Source: Rhodospirillales bacterium (lineage in GTDB: Bacteria; Pseudomonadota; Alphaproteobacteria; UBA828). Taken from it: DNA of 64,000 nt. Shown piece by piece: positions 15,982 to 25,248 of this stretch. Position 1 is the stretch's first letter; every line of letters begins with the position of its first letter. The notes beneath the pieces were generated by a model. That model was given only the letters and a program-made list of their open reading frames with translations, had not been told where the DNA came from and did no database searches. The translations under genes and the position numbers were made by a program. The stretch lies in NCBI GenBank assembly GCA_028818855.1, contig JAPPMY010000056.1, positions 1 through 64,000 of the forward strand, in the 5' to 3' direction.

Positions 15982-17154
15982 ATGTCCGTCCCGCTGATCC
16001 AGAAGATTCGCGTCGGCGCCTATATCGCCGGCAAGAAGCTCTCGGGCGAGAAGCGCTACCCCCTGGTGCTGATGCTGGAGCCGCTCTTCCGCTGCAACCT
16101 CGCGTGCCCCGGCTGCGGCAAGATCGACTACCCGCCCGAGATCCTGAACCAGCGCCTCAGCGTCGACGAGTGCCTGGAGGCGGTGGACGAGTGCGGCGCG
16201 CCGATGGTCTCGATCCCGGGCGGCGAGCCGCTGATCCACCCAGAGATCGGAGAGATCGTCGCCGGCATCATCGCGCGCGGGAAGTTCGTCTACCTCTGCA
16301 CGAACGCGCTGCTGCTCAAGAAGAAGCTCGACCTCTTCACGCCGACGAAGTACCTGACCTTCTCGGTCCACCTGGACGGGCTGGAGGAGGAGCACGACCA
16401 CGCGGTGGATCAGCCGGGCACGTTCAAGCGTGCGGTGGCGGCGATCAAGGAGGCGCGGCAACGCGGCTTCCGCGTCAACGTCAACGCCACCGTGTTCGAC
16501 GGCCATCCAGCGGAGCGGCTCGCCGCGTTCTTCGACTTCGCGACGGACGAGCTTGGCGTGGAAGCCATCACGGTCTCGCCCGGCTACTCCTACGAGCGCG
16601 CGCCCGACCAGCAGCACTTCCTCAACCGGGCCAAGACCAAGGAGCTGTTCCGCGACATCTTCGCGCGCGGCGCAGGCAAGAAGTGGCGCTTCAGCCAGTC
16701 GAGCCTCTTCCTCGACTTCCTGGCGGGCAACCAGGACTTCCAGTGCACGCCCTGGGGCAACCCCACCCGCAACGTCTTCGGCTGGCAGAAGCCCTGCTAC
16801 CTGATCGGCGAGGGCTATACCGGCAGCTTCCGCGCGCTGATGGAAGAGACCGACTGGGACTCCTACGGCACCGGGCGCTACGAGAAGTGCGCGGACTGCA
16901 TGGTTCACTGCGGCTACGAGCCGACGGCGGCGGAGCACTCGCTGTCCAGGCCCTGGGCGGCCCTGATGGTGAAGCTGCGCGGGATCAGGACGACCGGCCC
17001 GATGGTGCCGGAGATCGACCTCGGCAAGGCCCGCCCGGCCCAGTACATGTTCGACCGGCACGTGCAGGACAAGCTGCGCGAAATCCGCCTCGCCGAGGAA
17101 GCCGCGTCAGAGGCTCAGGAGAAGGGGCGCCGCCCGGCGACCAACGCGGCGTAG
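15982..17154 (+). CDS. hpnH: adenosyl-hopene transferase (radical SAM)
   Basis: 390 aa with the radical-SAM cluster motif 'CNLACPGC' (CxxxCxxC) near residue 38, and a second Cys-rich region 'CADCMVHCGYEPTAA' near the C-terminus. The protein matches HpnH, which attaches the 5'-deoxyadenosyl group to diploptene, the first step in making extended (C35) hopanoids. 'MVSIPGGEPLIHPEI' is the family's SAM-binding GGE region. The gene follows ispH by 36 bp. Its last 48 bp overlap the convergent hpnG gene. Confidence 0.92.
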   Translation: MSVPLIQKIRVGAYIAGKKLSGEKRYPLVLMLEPLFRCNLACPGCGKIDYPPEILNQRLSVDECLEAVDECGAPMVSIPGGEPLIHPEIGEIVAGIIARGKFVYLCTNALLLKKKLDLFTPTKYLTFSVHLDGLEEEHDHAVDQPGTFKRAVAAIKEARQRGFRVNVNATVFDGHPAERLAAFFDFATDELGVEAITVSPGYSYERAPDQQHFLNRAKTKELFRDIFARGAGKKWRFSQSSLFLDFLAGNQDFQCTPWGNPTRNVFGWQKPCYLIGEGYTGSFRALMEETDWDSYGTGRYEKCADCMVHCGYEPTAAEHSLSRPWAALMVKLRGIRTTGPMVPEIDLGKARPAQYMFDRHVQDKLREIRLAEEAASEAQEKGRRPATNAA

Positions 17155-17889
17155 CCGGTGCATCGCCTGCGCTCCGTCGAGCGCGAGCGTCATCATGTCG
17201 ATTGCTTCCCACGGGCGCCGGAGCAGCGCGCCGACGACGGCGGCGCCGTCGATCCGGCCCTCTTCGGTGATCCCGACCACGGCGGCGCGGGGAAGCGCGC
17301 GGTTGCTCGGGTCGCTGACCACGCGGAGCACCACGAAGGGCACGCCTGCCGCCACCGCTGCGCGGGCGACGACGTGGCTCTCCATGTCCGCGGCCTTGGC
17401 GCGGGTCTGCGCGAAGAGGGCGAGCTTCTCGTCGGGGCGGACCAGCGGCCGGTCGACGCCGGCGATCGCGCCGCCTTCGATCCGCATCTCCAGCCCCTCG
17501 CTCAGCGCCTCGCGCGCGCGCGTGTTCACCGCCGTGTAGGCTTCGGGCGGCGGCGGCTCCGGCGGCCCCGGCCCCTCGCTCGGCTTGAAGGACGTCATCC
17601 GGCTGAGCTGGTCGCGCACGCCGCCGCGATCGGGCGTCTCGACCTCGCCTTCGTGGGCGATCACCGTCTCCGGGAGCAGCAGGGCGCCCGGGCCGAAGCG
17701 CGGGTCGATCCCGGCGGCGAAACCGTAGCTCACCAGCAGCGTGGCGCCGCCCGCGATCATGGCCTGGGCCGCCCGCTCGGCGCGCGCGGCGCTGGCGGCG
17801 GAGACGGCAACCGTGAGGCCGCCCTCCGGGAGCGTCGCCGCTTCGGCCGCAAGCCCCGTGACGACGGCGATGCGGGACCGGTCAGCCAT
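17107..17889 (-). CDS. hpnG: adenosylhopane nucleosidase HpnG
   Basis: 260 aa from 'MADRSRIAVVTGLAAEAATLP', a purine-nucleoside-phosphorylase-like fold. Visible features are 'VSYGFAAGIDPRFGPGALLLP', 'KAADMESHVVARAAVAAGVPFVVLRVVSD' (the nucleoside-binding Met-Glu and catalytic Asp region) and 'LRRPWEAI'. HpnG removes adenine from adenosylhopane to give ribosylhopane, directly after HpnH acts. A proline-rich insert 'GPGPPEPPPPEAY' sits in the middle. The gene follows shc by 26 bp, and its 3' end overlaps that of hpnH by 48 bp. Confidence 0.9.
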   Translation of the reverse strand: MADRSRIAVVTGLAAEAATLPEGGLTVAVSAASAARAERAAQAMIAGGATLLVSYGFAAGIDPRFGPGALLLPETVIAHEGEVETPDRGGVRDQLSRMTSFKPSEGPGPPEPPPPEAYTAVNTRAREALSEGLEMRIEGGAIAGVDRPLVRPDEKLALFAQTRAKAADMESHVVARAAVAAGVPFVVLRVVSDPSNRALPRAAVVGITEEGRIDGAAVVGALLRRPWEAIDMMTLALDGAQAMHRLRRVGRRAAPLLLSL

Positions 17890-17915
17890 GACGCGCCCGG
17901 CCCCTCGCCCGCTTG

Positions 17916-19907
17916 CTACATGCCGTAGCGCGGGCGGTGATCGTTGCCGCCCGTGAGCGCGCGGTAGCGCGCCAGCGCCCAGAGCGGGAAGTAGGCGCTG
18001 TAGCCGTGATAGCGGAGGTAGAAGACGCGGGGGAAGCCGACTGCGGTGAACTCGTCCTCCAGCCACTTCGCCCCCTGCCTCTCGGCACGGTTGAGATAGG
18101 CGATGCCACGCCGCACGGCGTCGCTGCCCACTTCGCCCACGGCCATCAGGGCGAGCACGGCCCACGCGGTCTGCGACGGAGTCGAAACGATGTCGAAGGA
18201 GCCCTCGATGCGCTCGCCGTAGTAGCTGTCGCCGGTCTCGCCCCAGCCGCCGTCGGCGCGCTGCTTGGCCTCGAGCCAGGCCACCGCCTTGCGGATGGCA
18301 GGGGATGCCGGGTCGACGCCCGCCGCATTCAAGGCACACAGCACCGACCACGTGCCGTAGATGTAGTTGGTTCCCCAGCGGCCGAACCACGAGCCGTTCT
18401 CCTCCTGCTCGGCGAGGAGGTAGGCGATGCCCCGGGCGACGGCGTCGTGCTCGCGCGCATAGCCGATCTGACAGAGGAAGCTCACGCAGCGCGCGCTCAC
18501 ATCGGCGGTCGCGGGATCGAGCAGCGCCCCGTGGTCGGCGAAGGGGATGCGGTTGAGATAGAAGTGCTCGTTGTCGGCGTCGAAGGCGCCCCAGCCGCCG
18601 TTCCCGTTCTGCATGCCGACGATCCAGGCAGCCGCGCGCTCGATCGCTTCGCGGTGCGCCTGCGGGTCGGCGCGGTGGAGCGCCATGCCGACGACCGCCG
18701 TGTCGTCCACGTCGGGGTAGTGGTCGTTGCGGTACTGAAAGGCCCAGCCCCCCGGCGGCGCGTCGGGCCGCTCCACCGCCCAGTCACCTTCGAGATCGAG
18801 GATCTGAAGGTCGGCGAGCCAGGGGAGAGAGGCCTCGGCCGCGCGCTGCTCCGCCTCGCTGCCGCACTCCATCAGGCTGAGCGCGGCGAGGCCCGTGTCC
18901 CACACCGGCGAGACGCAAGGCTGGCAGTACTGGCTGCCATTGGCCGGATCGGTGAGCAGGAGGTTCAAGGCGCGCCGGGCGGTCTCGCGCGCCGGATGCT
19001 CGGCCGGGTAGCCGAGCGTGTCGAAGGCCATAAGCAGGTTCGCCATCGGCGGGAAGATCGCGCCCAGGCCGTCCTCGCCGTTGAGGCGCGTCATGCACCA
19101 GTCGAGCGCGCTCTCGATCGCGCGCTGTCTCAGCGCGCGCGGCATCGACCGCTCGCCGAGCGCGATCACACGGTCGAGGGTGAGGAAGAACCATTCGGTG
19201 ACGGTCCGCCTGGGGAAGTAGTGCCACTCCCGCTCAGCCGGGATGGTGAACAGCTCCGCGATATCGACCCCGCGCGGGTTCTTCGCCAAGGGCCTGAGCG
19301 CTAGCAGGATCGTGAGCGGCACGATGGTGGTGCGGGACCAGTAGGAGACCTTGCTCAGGTGGAAGGGGAACCAGCGCGGCAGAAACATGATCTCGACCGG
19401 CATCGCCGGCACGGACCGCCAGGGCACCTGGCCGAAGAGCGCGAGCGTGATGCGCGTGAACACGTTGCTCCGCGCGGCGCCGCCGGCGGCGAGCACCGCG
19501 TCGCGCGCACGGGCCATGTGCGGCGTCTGCGGATCGTCGCCGATCAGCTTTAGCGCGTAATAGGCCTTGACGGTGCAGCTCACGTCGAAGGCGCCGCCGT
19601 GGAAGAGCGGCCAGCCACCGTGTTCGCCCTGGCGTGCGCGGATATAGGCGCCGAGCCGCGCTTCGGTCTCGGGGTCGACCTCGTCCAGGAAGTGGTTGAG
19701 GAGGACGTACTCGGCCGGGATGGTCGCGTCGGCCTCCAGCTCGAACAGCCAGTGACCGTCGTCGCGCTGGAGGCTCCGCAGGCCTGCAGCCGCGTTGTTG
19801 ATGACCTCTTCCAGGTTGAGAGCGGGGATGGTGCCGTCTGCGGTGTCCGGCGTCTCGCGGACGATGGTCTCACTTCGCCGGTCTGGCCCGGCGCGTGCCA
19901 GCTCCAT
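17916..19907 (-). CDS. shc: squalene-hopene cyclase
   Basis: 663 aa from 'MELARAGPDRRSET' (the upstream 71 residues of the track ORF are dxs shadow). The catalytic DxDD motif is DVDD at residues 399-402. Several QW repeats (for example 'QNGNGGWGAFD' and 'QRADGGWGETGDSYYG') define the two alpha-barrel domains. The enzyme cyclises squalene to hopene and diplopterol at the membrane. It begins 7 bp after dxs and is followed by hpnG, so precursor supply, cyclisation and side-chain processing share one transcript. The squalene-forming genes hpnCDE are not in the window. Confidence 0.94.
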   Translation of the reverse strand: MELARAGPDRRSETIVRETPDTADGTIPALNLEEVINNAAAGLRSLQRDDGHWLFELEADATIPAEYVLLNHFLDEVDPETEARLGAYIRARQGEHGGWPLFHGGAFDVSCTVKAYYALKLIGDDPQTPHMARARDAVLAAGGAARSNVFTRITLALFGQVPWRSVPAMPVEIMFLPRWFPFHLSKVSYWSRTTIVPLTILLALRPLAKNPRGVDIAELFTIPAEREWHYFPRRTVTEWFFLTLDRVIALGERSMPRALRQRAIESALDWCMTRLNGEDGLGAIFPPMANLLMAFDTLGYPAEHPARETARRALNLLLTDPANGSQYCQPCVSPVWDTGLAALSLMECGSEAEQRAAEASLPWLADLQILDLEGDWAVERPDAPPGGWAFQYRNDHYPDVDDTAVVGMALHRADPQAHREAIERAAAWIVGMQNGNGGWGAFDADNEHFYLNRIPFADHGALLDPATADVSARCVSFLCQIGYAREHDAVARGIAYLLAEQEENGSWFGRWGTNYIYGTWSVLCALNAAGVDPASPAIRKAVAWLEAKQRADGGWGETGDSYYGERIEGSFDIVSTPSQTAWAVLALMAVGEVGSDAVRRGIAYLNRAERQGAKWLEDEFTAVGFPRVFYLRYHGYSAYFPLWALARYRALTGGNDHRPRYGM

Positions 19908-19914
19908 GAGCAGG

Positions 19915-21828
19915 TCAGGCGCGGCGCGGCGCGGTGGCCGAGTTGCTGCCGAGGGCGGAGAGCGCCGTGTCGACGATGTTGCTGGCGGTGAGGCCCGCGT
20001 CCTCGTACATGCCGGCGGGCGTGCCGTGGGCCACGAAGCGATCGGGCAGCAGCATCGGCCTGATCTTGAGGCCGGCATCGAGGAAGCCCGCCGTGGCGAG
20101 GAACTGCATGACGTGCGCACCGAAGCCGCCGATCGACCCTTCCTCGAGGGTGATCAGAACCTCGTGCTCCCGCGCGAGCCTGCGGATGAGATCCTCGTCG
20201 AGCGGCTTGGCGAAGCGGGCGTCCGCCACGGTCGTCGACAGCCCCCGCGTCTGCAGCTCGTCGGCCGCACCGAGCGCCTCCTGCAAGCGGCCGCCGAGGG
20301 AGAGGATCGCGACCGCCGTGCCCTCGCGAACGATCCGCCCCTTGCCGATCTCCAGCATCCTGGGCGTCTCCGGCAGCGGCACGCCGACGCCTTCGCCGCG
20401 CGGGTAGCGGAAGGCGCTGGGGCAGTCGTCGATCCTGGCTGCCGTGTGCACCATGTGGACCAGCTCCGCCTCGTCCGCCGCCGCCATGACGACGAAGCCC
20501 GGCAGGGTCGCGAGGTAGGTGATGTCGAAGCTGCCCGCGTGCGTCGGCCCGTCCGCGCCCACAAGCCCTGCGCGGTCGATGGCGAAGCGGACCGGCAGCT
20601 TCTGGATCGCGACGTCGTGCACGATCTGGTCGTAGGCGCGCTGGAGGAAGGTCGAGTAGATCGCGGCGAAGGGCCTGAGCCCTTCCGTCGCCATCCCCGC
20701 TGCGAAGGTGACGCAGTGCTGCTCGGCGATGCCGACGTCGAAGCAGCGGTCAGGGTGCGCCTTCGCGAACTTGTCGAGCCCGGTGCCAGATGGCATGGCG
20801 GCGGTGAGCGCCACGATCTTCTCGTCGCGGTCCGCCTCCTTGATCAGGCTCTGGGCGAACACGCTGGTGTAGCTCGGCGCCTTGGCCTTGCCCTTCTTCT
20901 GCTCGCCGGTCACCACGTCGAACTTGCCGAGCGCGTGGCCGCGGTCCGGCGCGCTCTCGGCCGGCTCGTAGCCCTTGCCCTTGCTGGTGACGACGTGGAG
21001 CAGCACCGGTCCCGGCGTCTCGTCCTTGCGGACGTTGCGCAGCACCGGGACCAAGTGGTCGAGATTGTGGCCGTCGATGGGGCCGATATAGAAGAAGCCC
21101 AGCTCCTCGAAGAGGGTGCCGCCGGTAACCATGCCCCGGGAATACTCCTCGGCCCGCATGGCGGCGTCGCCCATCGCCTTGGGCAGCCGCCGCGCCCACT
21201 GCTTGCCGAGCTCGCGCAGGCTGCGGAACTGGTGGCTGGAGAGAAGCCGCGAGAGGTAGGCGTTGAGCGCGCCCACCGCCGGCGCGATCGACATCTCGTT
21301 GTCGTTGAGGATGACGATGAGGCGGGGCGGCATGGAGCCCGCGTTGTTCATCGCCTCGTAGGCCATGCCGCCGGACATGGCGCCGTCGCCGATGACACAG
21401 ATGACGTTGCGCGATTCGCCCTGGAGGCCGGTCGCCACGGCCATGCCGAGGCCGGCCGAGATCGAGGTCGAGGAATGCGCCGCGCCGAAGGGGTCGTACG
21501 CGCTCTCCGTCCGCTTGGTGAAGCCGTAGAGCCCGCCCGGCTGGCGGATGGTCCGAATCTTGTCACGCCGCCCGGTGATGATCTTGTGCGGGTAGGACTG
21601 GTGGCCCACGTCCCAGATGAGGCGGTCGCGGGGCGTGTCGAACACGTGGTGGAGGGCGACCGTCAGCTCGACCACGCCAAGCCCGGCGCCCAGATGGCCG
21701 CCGGTGACCGAGACCGCGTCGACGGTCTCGGCCCGAAGCTCCTCGGCAACCTTCTTCAGCTCCTTGATCGAGAGGCTGCGCAGGTCGTCCGGGCTACTCA
21801 CGCGATCCAGATGCGGCGTCTCCGGCAT
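19915..21828 (-). CDS. dxs: 1-deoxy-D-xylulose-5-phosphate synthase
   Basis: About 637 aa from '[10 protein letters not shown]'; this ATG is favoured because GGAG lies seven bases before it. It is a thiamine-diphosphate enzyme: '[18 protein letters not shown]', the ThDP motif '[18 protein letters not shown]...ND' and the transketolase pyrimidine-binding part '[18 protein letters not shown]'. It condenses pyruvate with glyceraldehyde 3-phosphate, the entry step of the MEP pathway. It heads the dxs-shc-hpnG operon, an arrangement that ties isoprenoid supply to hopanoid synthesis. Confidence 0.95.
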   Translation of the reverse strand: MPETPHLDRVSSPDDLRSLSIKELKKVAEELRAETVDAVSVTGGHLGAGLGVVELTVALHHVFDTPRDRLIWDVGHQSYPHKIITGRRDKIRTIRQPGGLYGFTKRTESAYDPFGAAHSSTSISAGLGMAVATGLQGESRNVICVIGDGAMSGGMAYEAMNNAGSMPPRLIVILNDNEMSIAPAVGALNAYLSRLLSSHQFRSLRELGKQWARRLPKAMGDAAMRAEEYSRGMVTGGTLFEELGFFYIGPIDGHNLDHLVPVLRNVRKDETPGPVLLHVVTSKGKGYEPAESAPDRGHALGKFDVVTGEQKKGKAKAPSYTSVFAQSLIKEADRDEKIVALTAAMPSGTGLDKFAKAHPDRCFDVGIAEQHCVTFAAGMATEGLRPFAAIYSTFLQRAYDQIVHDVAIQKLPVRFAIDRAGLVGADGPTHAGSFDITYLATLPGFVVMAAADEAELVHMVHTAARIDDCPSAFRYPRGEGVGVPLPETPRMLEIGKGRIVREGTAVAILSLGGRLQEALGAADELQTRGLSTTVADARFAKPLDEDLIRRLAREHEVLITLEEGSIGGFGAHVMQFLATAGFLDAGLKIRPMLLPDRFVAHGTPAGMYEDAGLTASNIVDTALSALGSNSATAPRRA

Positions 21829-21897
21829 GGTCATTCTCCGTGGCGGCTCACCGTTCGGCCCGTCGCGCGACCTGAAATTCACGAGACCAGCGTGACA

Positions 21898-21925
21898 AAC
21901 GTACTACAAAGGGCATGCGCGTCAA
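21898..21925 (-). promoter_or_regulatory. possible promoter of dxs-shc-hpnG operon
   Basis: On the minus strand TTGACG (21920-21925) and TACGTT (21898-21903) are separated by 16 bp, about 70 bp upstream of the dxs start. The -10 box is weak, so this is tentative. Confidence 0.3.
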
Positions 21926-22072
21926 ACGACCTGTCATGCCCCGCGGCTTGGGCGGCACTTGCGCGAATCGGGCCCGCCTCGGGCGCCATAATTGCACCTT
22001 GGACCGCCTTGGGGAAGGCAATCTGCCGGGGTATCCTGAGGCCCCGTGCAAGCCCTTGAGCGCGCCTGAAAA

Positions 22073-23251
22073 ATGCGAAATTCCGACGACGATCCCCCGA
22101 TCATCACGCTGAGCGCAGGGCCGGTCGATGCCTATCCCGTGGTCCTGCGGGCGCTCTCGCGGCCCGTCACCTACGACTTCGATCCCTCCTTCCAGCAGTT
22201 CTACGAATCCACCGTTCTCAAGACCGCCGAATCGCTGCGGACCGGGCTGCCGCCGGTGATCCTGCAGGGCGAGCCGGTGCTCGCCCTGGAAGCCGCCGCT
22301 GCCGCCCTGATCGGCGCAGACGACGTGGTGCTGAACCTCGCCTCGGGCGAATACGGCAAGGGGTTCGGCTTCTGGGCCGCGCGCCATTGCCGGGAGCTGC
22401 TGGAGATCGAGGTTTCCTACGACGACGCCATCGATCCTGAGGCGGTGAGCGAGATGCTGGAGGCCCGGCCGGACATTCGCGTCCTCTCCGTCTGCCACCA
22501 CGACACGCCCTCCGGCACGCTCAACCCGGTGCGCGAGATCGGGGCGCTCTGCCGGGACCGCGACGTGCTCACCATCGTGGACGCGGTCTCCTCCTTCGGC
22601 GGCATGGACATTCACCCGGAGGACGTGAACGCCGACATCTTCGTGACCAGCCCAAGCAAGTGCCTGGGCGGGAGCACCGGCCTCTCCATCGTCCACGTGA
22701 GCGAGCGTGCCTGGGCGAAGATCGACGCCAACCCTGCCGCCCCTACGGCCTCCGTGCTGAGCCTCAAGGACTGGCGGGACGCCTGGCGCTCGGACGTGCT
22801 GTTCCCGTTCACGCCGTCGGTCTGCGAGGTCCATGCGCTGGATGCCGCCGTGCAGAACTACCTGGACGAGGGGCCGGAGAGCGTATGGGCGCGGCATGCG
22901 CTGACGGCGCGCGCCTGCCGCGCCGGGGTCCGCGCCCTGGGTCTCGACCTCTGGCCCGCGCGCGAGGCCATCTGCTCCGATACCGCGACCACGGTGCGGG
23001 TGCCGGGCGGCCTGGAGGACGAAGCGATCCGGCGGGAGGCGCGCGGGCGCTACGGCGTGGTGTTCTCGGCGGGCCGCGGCTCGCTCATGGGCAGGCTGGT
23101 GCGTATCGGCCACATGGGGCCGGTGGCCCGGCCGATCTACGCCGTCGTGGCCGTCAGCGCGCTCGGCGGCGCCATCGCGGCGCTGGGCGGAAAGACCGAC
23201 GTGGGGGCGGGCGTCGAGGCGGCGCTCGCGGTCATCGACGGCGCTGGATAG
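22073..23251 (+). CDS. ppaT: pyridoxamine-pyruvate transaminase
   Basis: 392 aa, PLP-fold class V aminotransferase that strongly resembles the Mesorhizobium loti pyridoxamine-pyruvate transaminase as I recall it, including 'ITLSAGPVDAYP', 'SVCHHDTPSGT' and 'RYGVVFSAGRG'. The Schiff-base lysine is Lys196 (SPSKCLGG). Glu67 (LQGEPVLALE) sits where the M. loti enzyme has Glu68, which fills the site that binds the PLP phosphate in ordinary homologues. It would convert pyridoxamine plus pyruvate to pyridoxal plus L-alanine without PLP, a vitamin B6 degradation step. No other B6-degradation gene is in the window. Serine/alanine-glyoxylate aminotransferase is the main alternative. Confidence 0.82.
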   Translation: MRNSDDDPPIITLSAGPVDAYPVVLRALSRPVTYDFDPSFQQFYESTVLKTAESLRTGLPPVILQGEPVLALEAAAAALIGADDVVLNLASGEYGKGFGFWAARHCRELLEIEVSYDDAIDPEAVSEMLEARPDIRVLSVCHHDTPSGTLNPVREIGALCRDRDVLTIVDAVSSFGGMDIHPEDVNADIFVTSPSKCLGGSTGLSIVHVSERAWAKIDANPAAPTASVLSLKDWRDAWRSDVLFPFTPSVCEVHALDAAVQNYLDEGPESVWARHALTARACRAGVRALGLDLWPAREAICSDTATTVRVPGGLEDEAIRREARGRYGVVFSAGRGSLMGRLVRIGHMGPVARPIYAVVAVSALGGAIAALGGKTDVGAGVEAALAVIDGAG

Positions 23252-23259
23252 GGCGCCCT

Positions 23260-23276
23260 CCGGGGCCGGTCCCCGG
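23260..23276. terminator. stem-loop between convergent ppaT and pxpA
   Basis: CCGGGG-CCGGT-CCCCGG gives a 6-bp GC-only stem in the 39-bp gap between two convergent genes. No U-tract is present. Its position suggests a bidirectional stop or RNA-end barrier. Confidence 0.35.
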
Positions 23277-23290
23277 GGCGGGACGGGCGG

Positions 23291-24016
23291 TCACGCCATG
23301 TGGGGGGCGAGCGCCTGCCGCAGCACCGGCGCCACCGCGTCGATCCCCGGCGTGTCGGAGTGGATGCAGACGGTCTCGACACGGATCGGCACGTCCACGC
23401 CTTCCACCGACGTCACCCTGCCGTCCTCGATCGCGCGGAGCGTGCGCCTGGCCGCAGCCTCCGGCTCGTAGGGCTCGTGCTCGCGCGTGATGATGAGGTT
23501 GCAGTCGCGGTCGTATTCCAGGTCCGCGTAGAACTCCGGCCACCAGGGCAGGCCGCGACGCGAGTAGACGGTGTCGTGCATGGTGCCGGCCTGGCCGATC
23601 AGCGGCACGCCGAAGACCGCTGCCGCGTCCGCCGCCGCCTCGGCGCAGTGCTCGTATTTCGACGTCATGCCGAAGAGCGCGCCGTGGGGCTTGATGTGGT
23701 TGAGCGGCGCGCCGGCCGCCTCCAGGAAGCCCTTGAGCGCGCCGACCTGGTAGATCAGCAGATCGCGCAGCTCCTCCCGCTCCATCTGCATCTCGCGCCG
23801 GCCGAAGCCCTGGCGGTCGGGGAGGGAGGGGTGCGCGCCGACCTTCACGCCGTGCTCCAGCGCGAGGCGGACGGTCGCGTGCATGACCGACGGATCGGAG
23901 GCATGAAAGCCGCAGGCGACATTGGCGATGCTGATGAACGGCATGATCCGCTCGTCGTTGCCGAAGGTGTAGAGGCCGTAGCCCTCGCCGATGTCGCAGT
24001 TGATGGTGATCGCCAT
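23291..24016 (-). CDS. pxpA: 5-oxoprolinase subunit A (LamB/YcsF family)
   Basis: 241 aa starting 'MAITINCDIGEGYGLYTFGNDE' (RBS GGGGAG upstream; the longer track start is not needed). The family signature is clear: 'NCDIGE', 'IANVACGFHASDP' and 'VKVGAHPSLPDRQGFGRR', then 'HIKPHGALFG' and 'HSDTPG'. PxpA is the third component of the ATP-dependent 5-oxoprolinase. Normally it sits beside pxpB and pxpC, but here those lie about 9 kb to the left on the same strand. It follows an orphan permease by 87 bp. Confidence 0.92.
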   Translation of the reverse strand: MAITINCDIGEGYGLYTFGNDERIMPFISIANVACGFHASDPSVMHATVRLALEHGVKVGAHPSLPDRQGFGRREMQMEREELRDLLIYQVGALKGFLEAAGAPLNHIKPHGALFGMTSKYEHCAEAAADAAAVFGVPLIGQAGTMHDTVYSRRGLPWWPEFYADLEYDRDCNLIITREHEPYEPEAAARRTLRAIEDGRVTSVEGVDVPIRVETVCIHSDTPGIDAVAPVLRQALAPHMA

Positions 24017-24103
24017 GTCCCGCTCCCCGCTGCCTGCCGGCGCGCAACACTGCACGGGCGGCAGCGGCCAGTCAAAGCGGCGCCTCGGCGGTGGCCGGCG
24101 GGG

Positions 24104-25021
24104 TCAGATGTCCCGCGTGGTGATGGGATCGACGATGTTGAGGCGGGTGATAAAGCGCTGGAAGATCAGCGCGAGCACGAGCGGCGGGGCGATGGAGAGC
24201 GTGCTCGCCGCGGCGAAGAGGACCATCGGCGAGGCGCCGGCTGCGGTCAGCGGCCCGATCGCGAGCAGGGTCGGCGAGAGAGTCTGCCCGCCGGTGCCGC
24301 CGACGAGGATGATGCCGAACAGCAGCTCGTTCCAGCAGAACAGGAAGGCGATGATGAAGGCCGCGCTGATACCGGGCATCGCCATCGGCACGATGATGTA
24401 CCAGAGCACCTGGAGCCGGCCGCAGCCGTCGACGCGGGCGGCGCGCTCCACCTCGATCGGCAGCGTCGCGAAGTAGCCCATGAGGATCCACGCGAGCAGC
24501 GGCGTGATGCCGGTGAGATAGGTCAGGAACAGCCCGACCGGGCTGCCGATCAGGCCGACCGCCTGGAAGAAGGAGTAGTAGGGGATGAGGACGGCGATGG
24601 GCGGCAGCACACGGGTGAAGAGGAGCGCGAAGAGCAGGCCCATCTGGCCGGGGAAGGTGAAGCGCCCGAAGGCGTAGCCCGCGAGAGTCGCGATCACGGT
24701 CGCCATGAAGGCGGCCGGCAGCGAGACGATCATGCTGTTGAGGAAGCCCCGGCCGATCTGCTTCGTCTGCCCGCCGAAGATCGCCTCCTCGTCGGCATGG
24801 CCCAGGATCCGCAGGTAGTGCTCCAGGGTCGGCTTCTCGATGTTGCCCACGACGCCGGTCACCATCTCGCCCTCGGTCATGAGCGAGACCCAGAACATCA
24901 GCAGGAAGGGCAGGGTCGACCAGATCAGCACCAGGATGGCGGCGCCAATGACTACGATTCCGAGCCGCTGGTAGCCCGAGGCGGAACGCCAGCGGCCGCG
25001 GAGGCGGCGCACGAAGCTCAC
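24104..25021 (-). CDS. sugar-type ABC transporter permease (MalG/UgpE-like), orphan
   Basis: 305 aa with six predicted membrane helices, starting in 'IVVIGAAILVLIWSTLPFLLMFWVSLM', and the EAA loop 'IEVERAARVDGCGRLQVLWYIIVPMAMPG'. This is the second-permease type of carbohydrate (CUT1) importers, which normally works with a MalF-type partner, a binding protein of family 1 and a MalK-type ATPase. None of these is next to it: upstream are a palindromic repeat and a LivK-type binding protein, downstream is pxpA. It could be a remnant, or it may use partners encoded elsewhere. The reading frame looks intact. Confidence 0.82.
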   Translation of the reverse strand: MSFVRRLRGRWRSASGYQRLGIVVIGAAILVLIWSTLPFLLMFWVSLMTEGEMVTGVVGNIEKPTLEHYLRILGHADEEAIFGGQTKQIGRGFLNSMIVSLPAAFMATVIATLAGYAFGRFTFPGQMGLLFALLFTRVLPPIAVLIPYYSFFQAVGLIGSPVGLFLTYLTGITPLLAWILMGYFATLPIEVERAARVDGCGRLQVLWYIIVPMAMPGISAAFIIAFLFCWNELLFGIILVGGTGGQTLSPTLLAIGPLTAAGASPMVLFAAASTLSIAPPLVLALIFQRFITRLNIVDPITTRDI

Positions 25022-25057
25022 GGCGCCGCCCCTGCCGCCGGAGCGATTCCCGGCCGT

Positions 25058-25203
25058 CCATAATTGCCGCAGGTTCGCATAGCTGCTTTCCGCGTGGGTC
25101 TTGCCTCCCCCACCTCACCCCGGCCCTCTCCGCCCCAGCGGCGGAGAGGGAGACAGGGCCGGTGCAGCTTGCGTTCCCCCGCCGCCGTCTGGGGGAGGGG
25201 GAA
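25058..25203 (-). repeat. bipartite palindromic repeat, copy A (inverted orientation)
   Basis: This is the minus-strand copy of a repeat also found at 43411-43568 and 46821-46971. Each copy has a C-rich/G-rich hairpin (CCCCCTCC...GGAGGGGG), a spacer containing GCxCCGGCC-like sequence, a second strong hairpin (here CCCTCTCCGCC-CCAGC-GGCGGAGAGGG read on plus), then a tail ending GAAC(G/C)TGCGG. The copy fills the gap between the LivK-type binding-protein gene and the MalG-like permease. Confidence 0.75.
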
Positions 25204-25248
25204 GTGGAAAATGCGGGCCGCCGCGACCCCGCGGGGCGGGTTGCCGGT

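Noticed and set aside
14506-17061. 851-aa ORF ending in CutA
   Set aside because: Most of it is antisense to hpnH and ispH. Only the last 111 residues are real, starting at the ATG at 14841.
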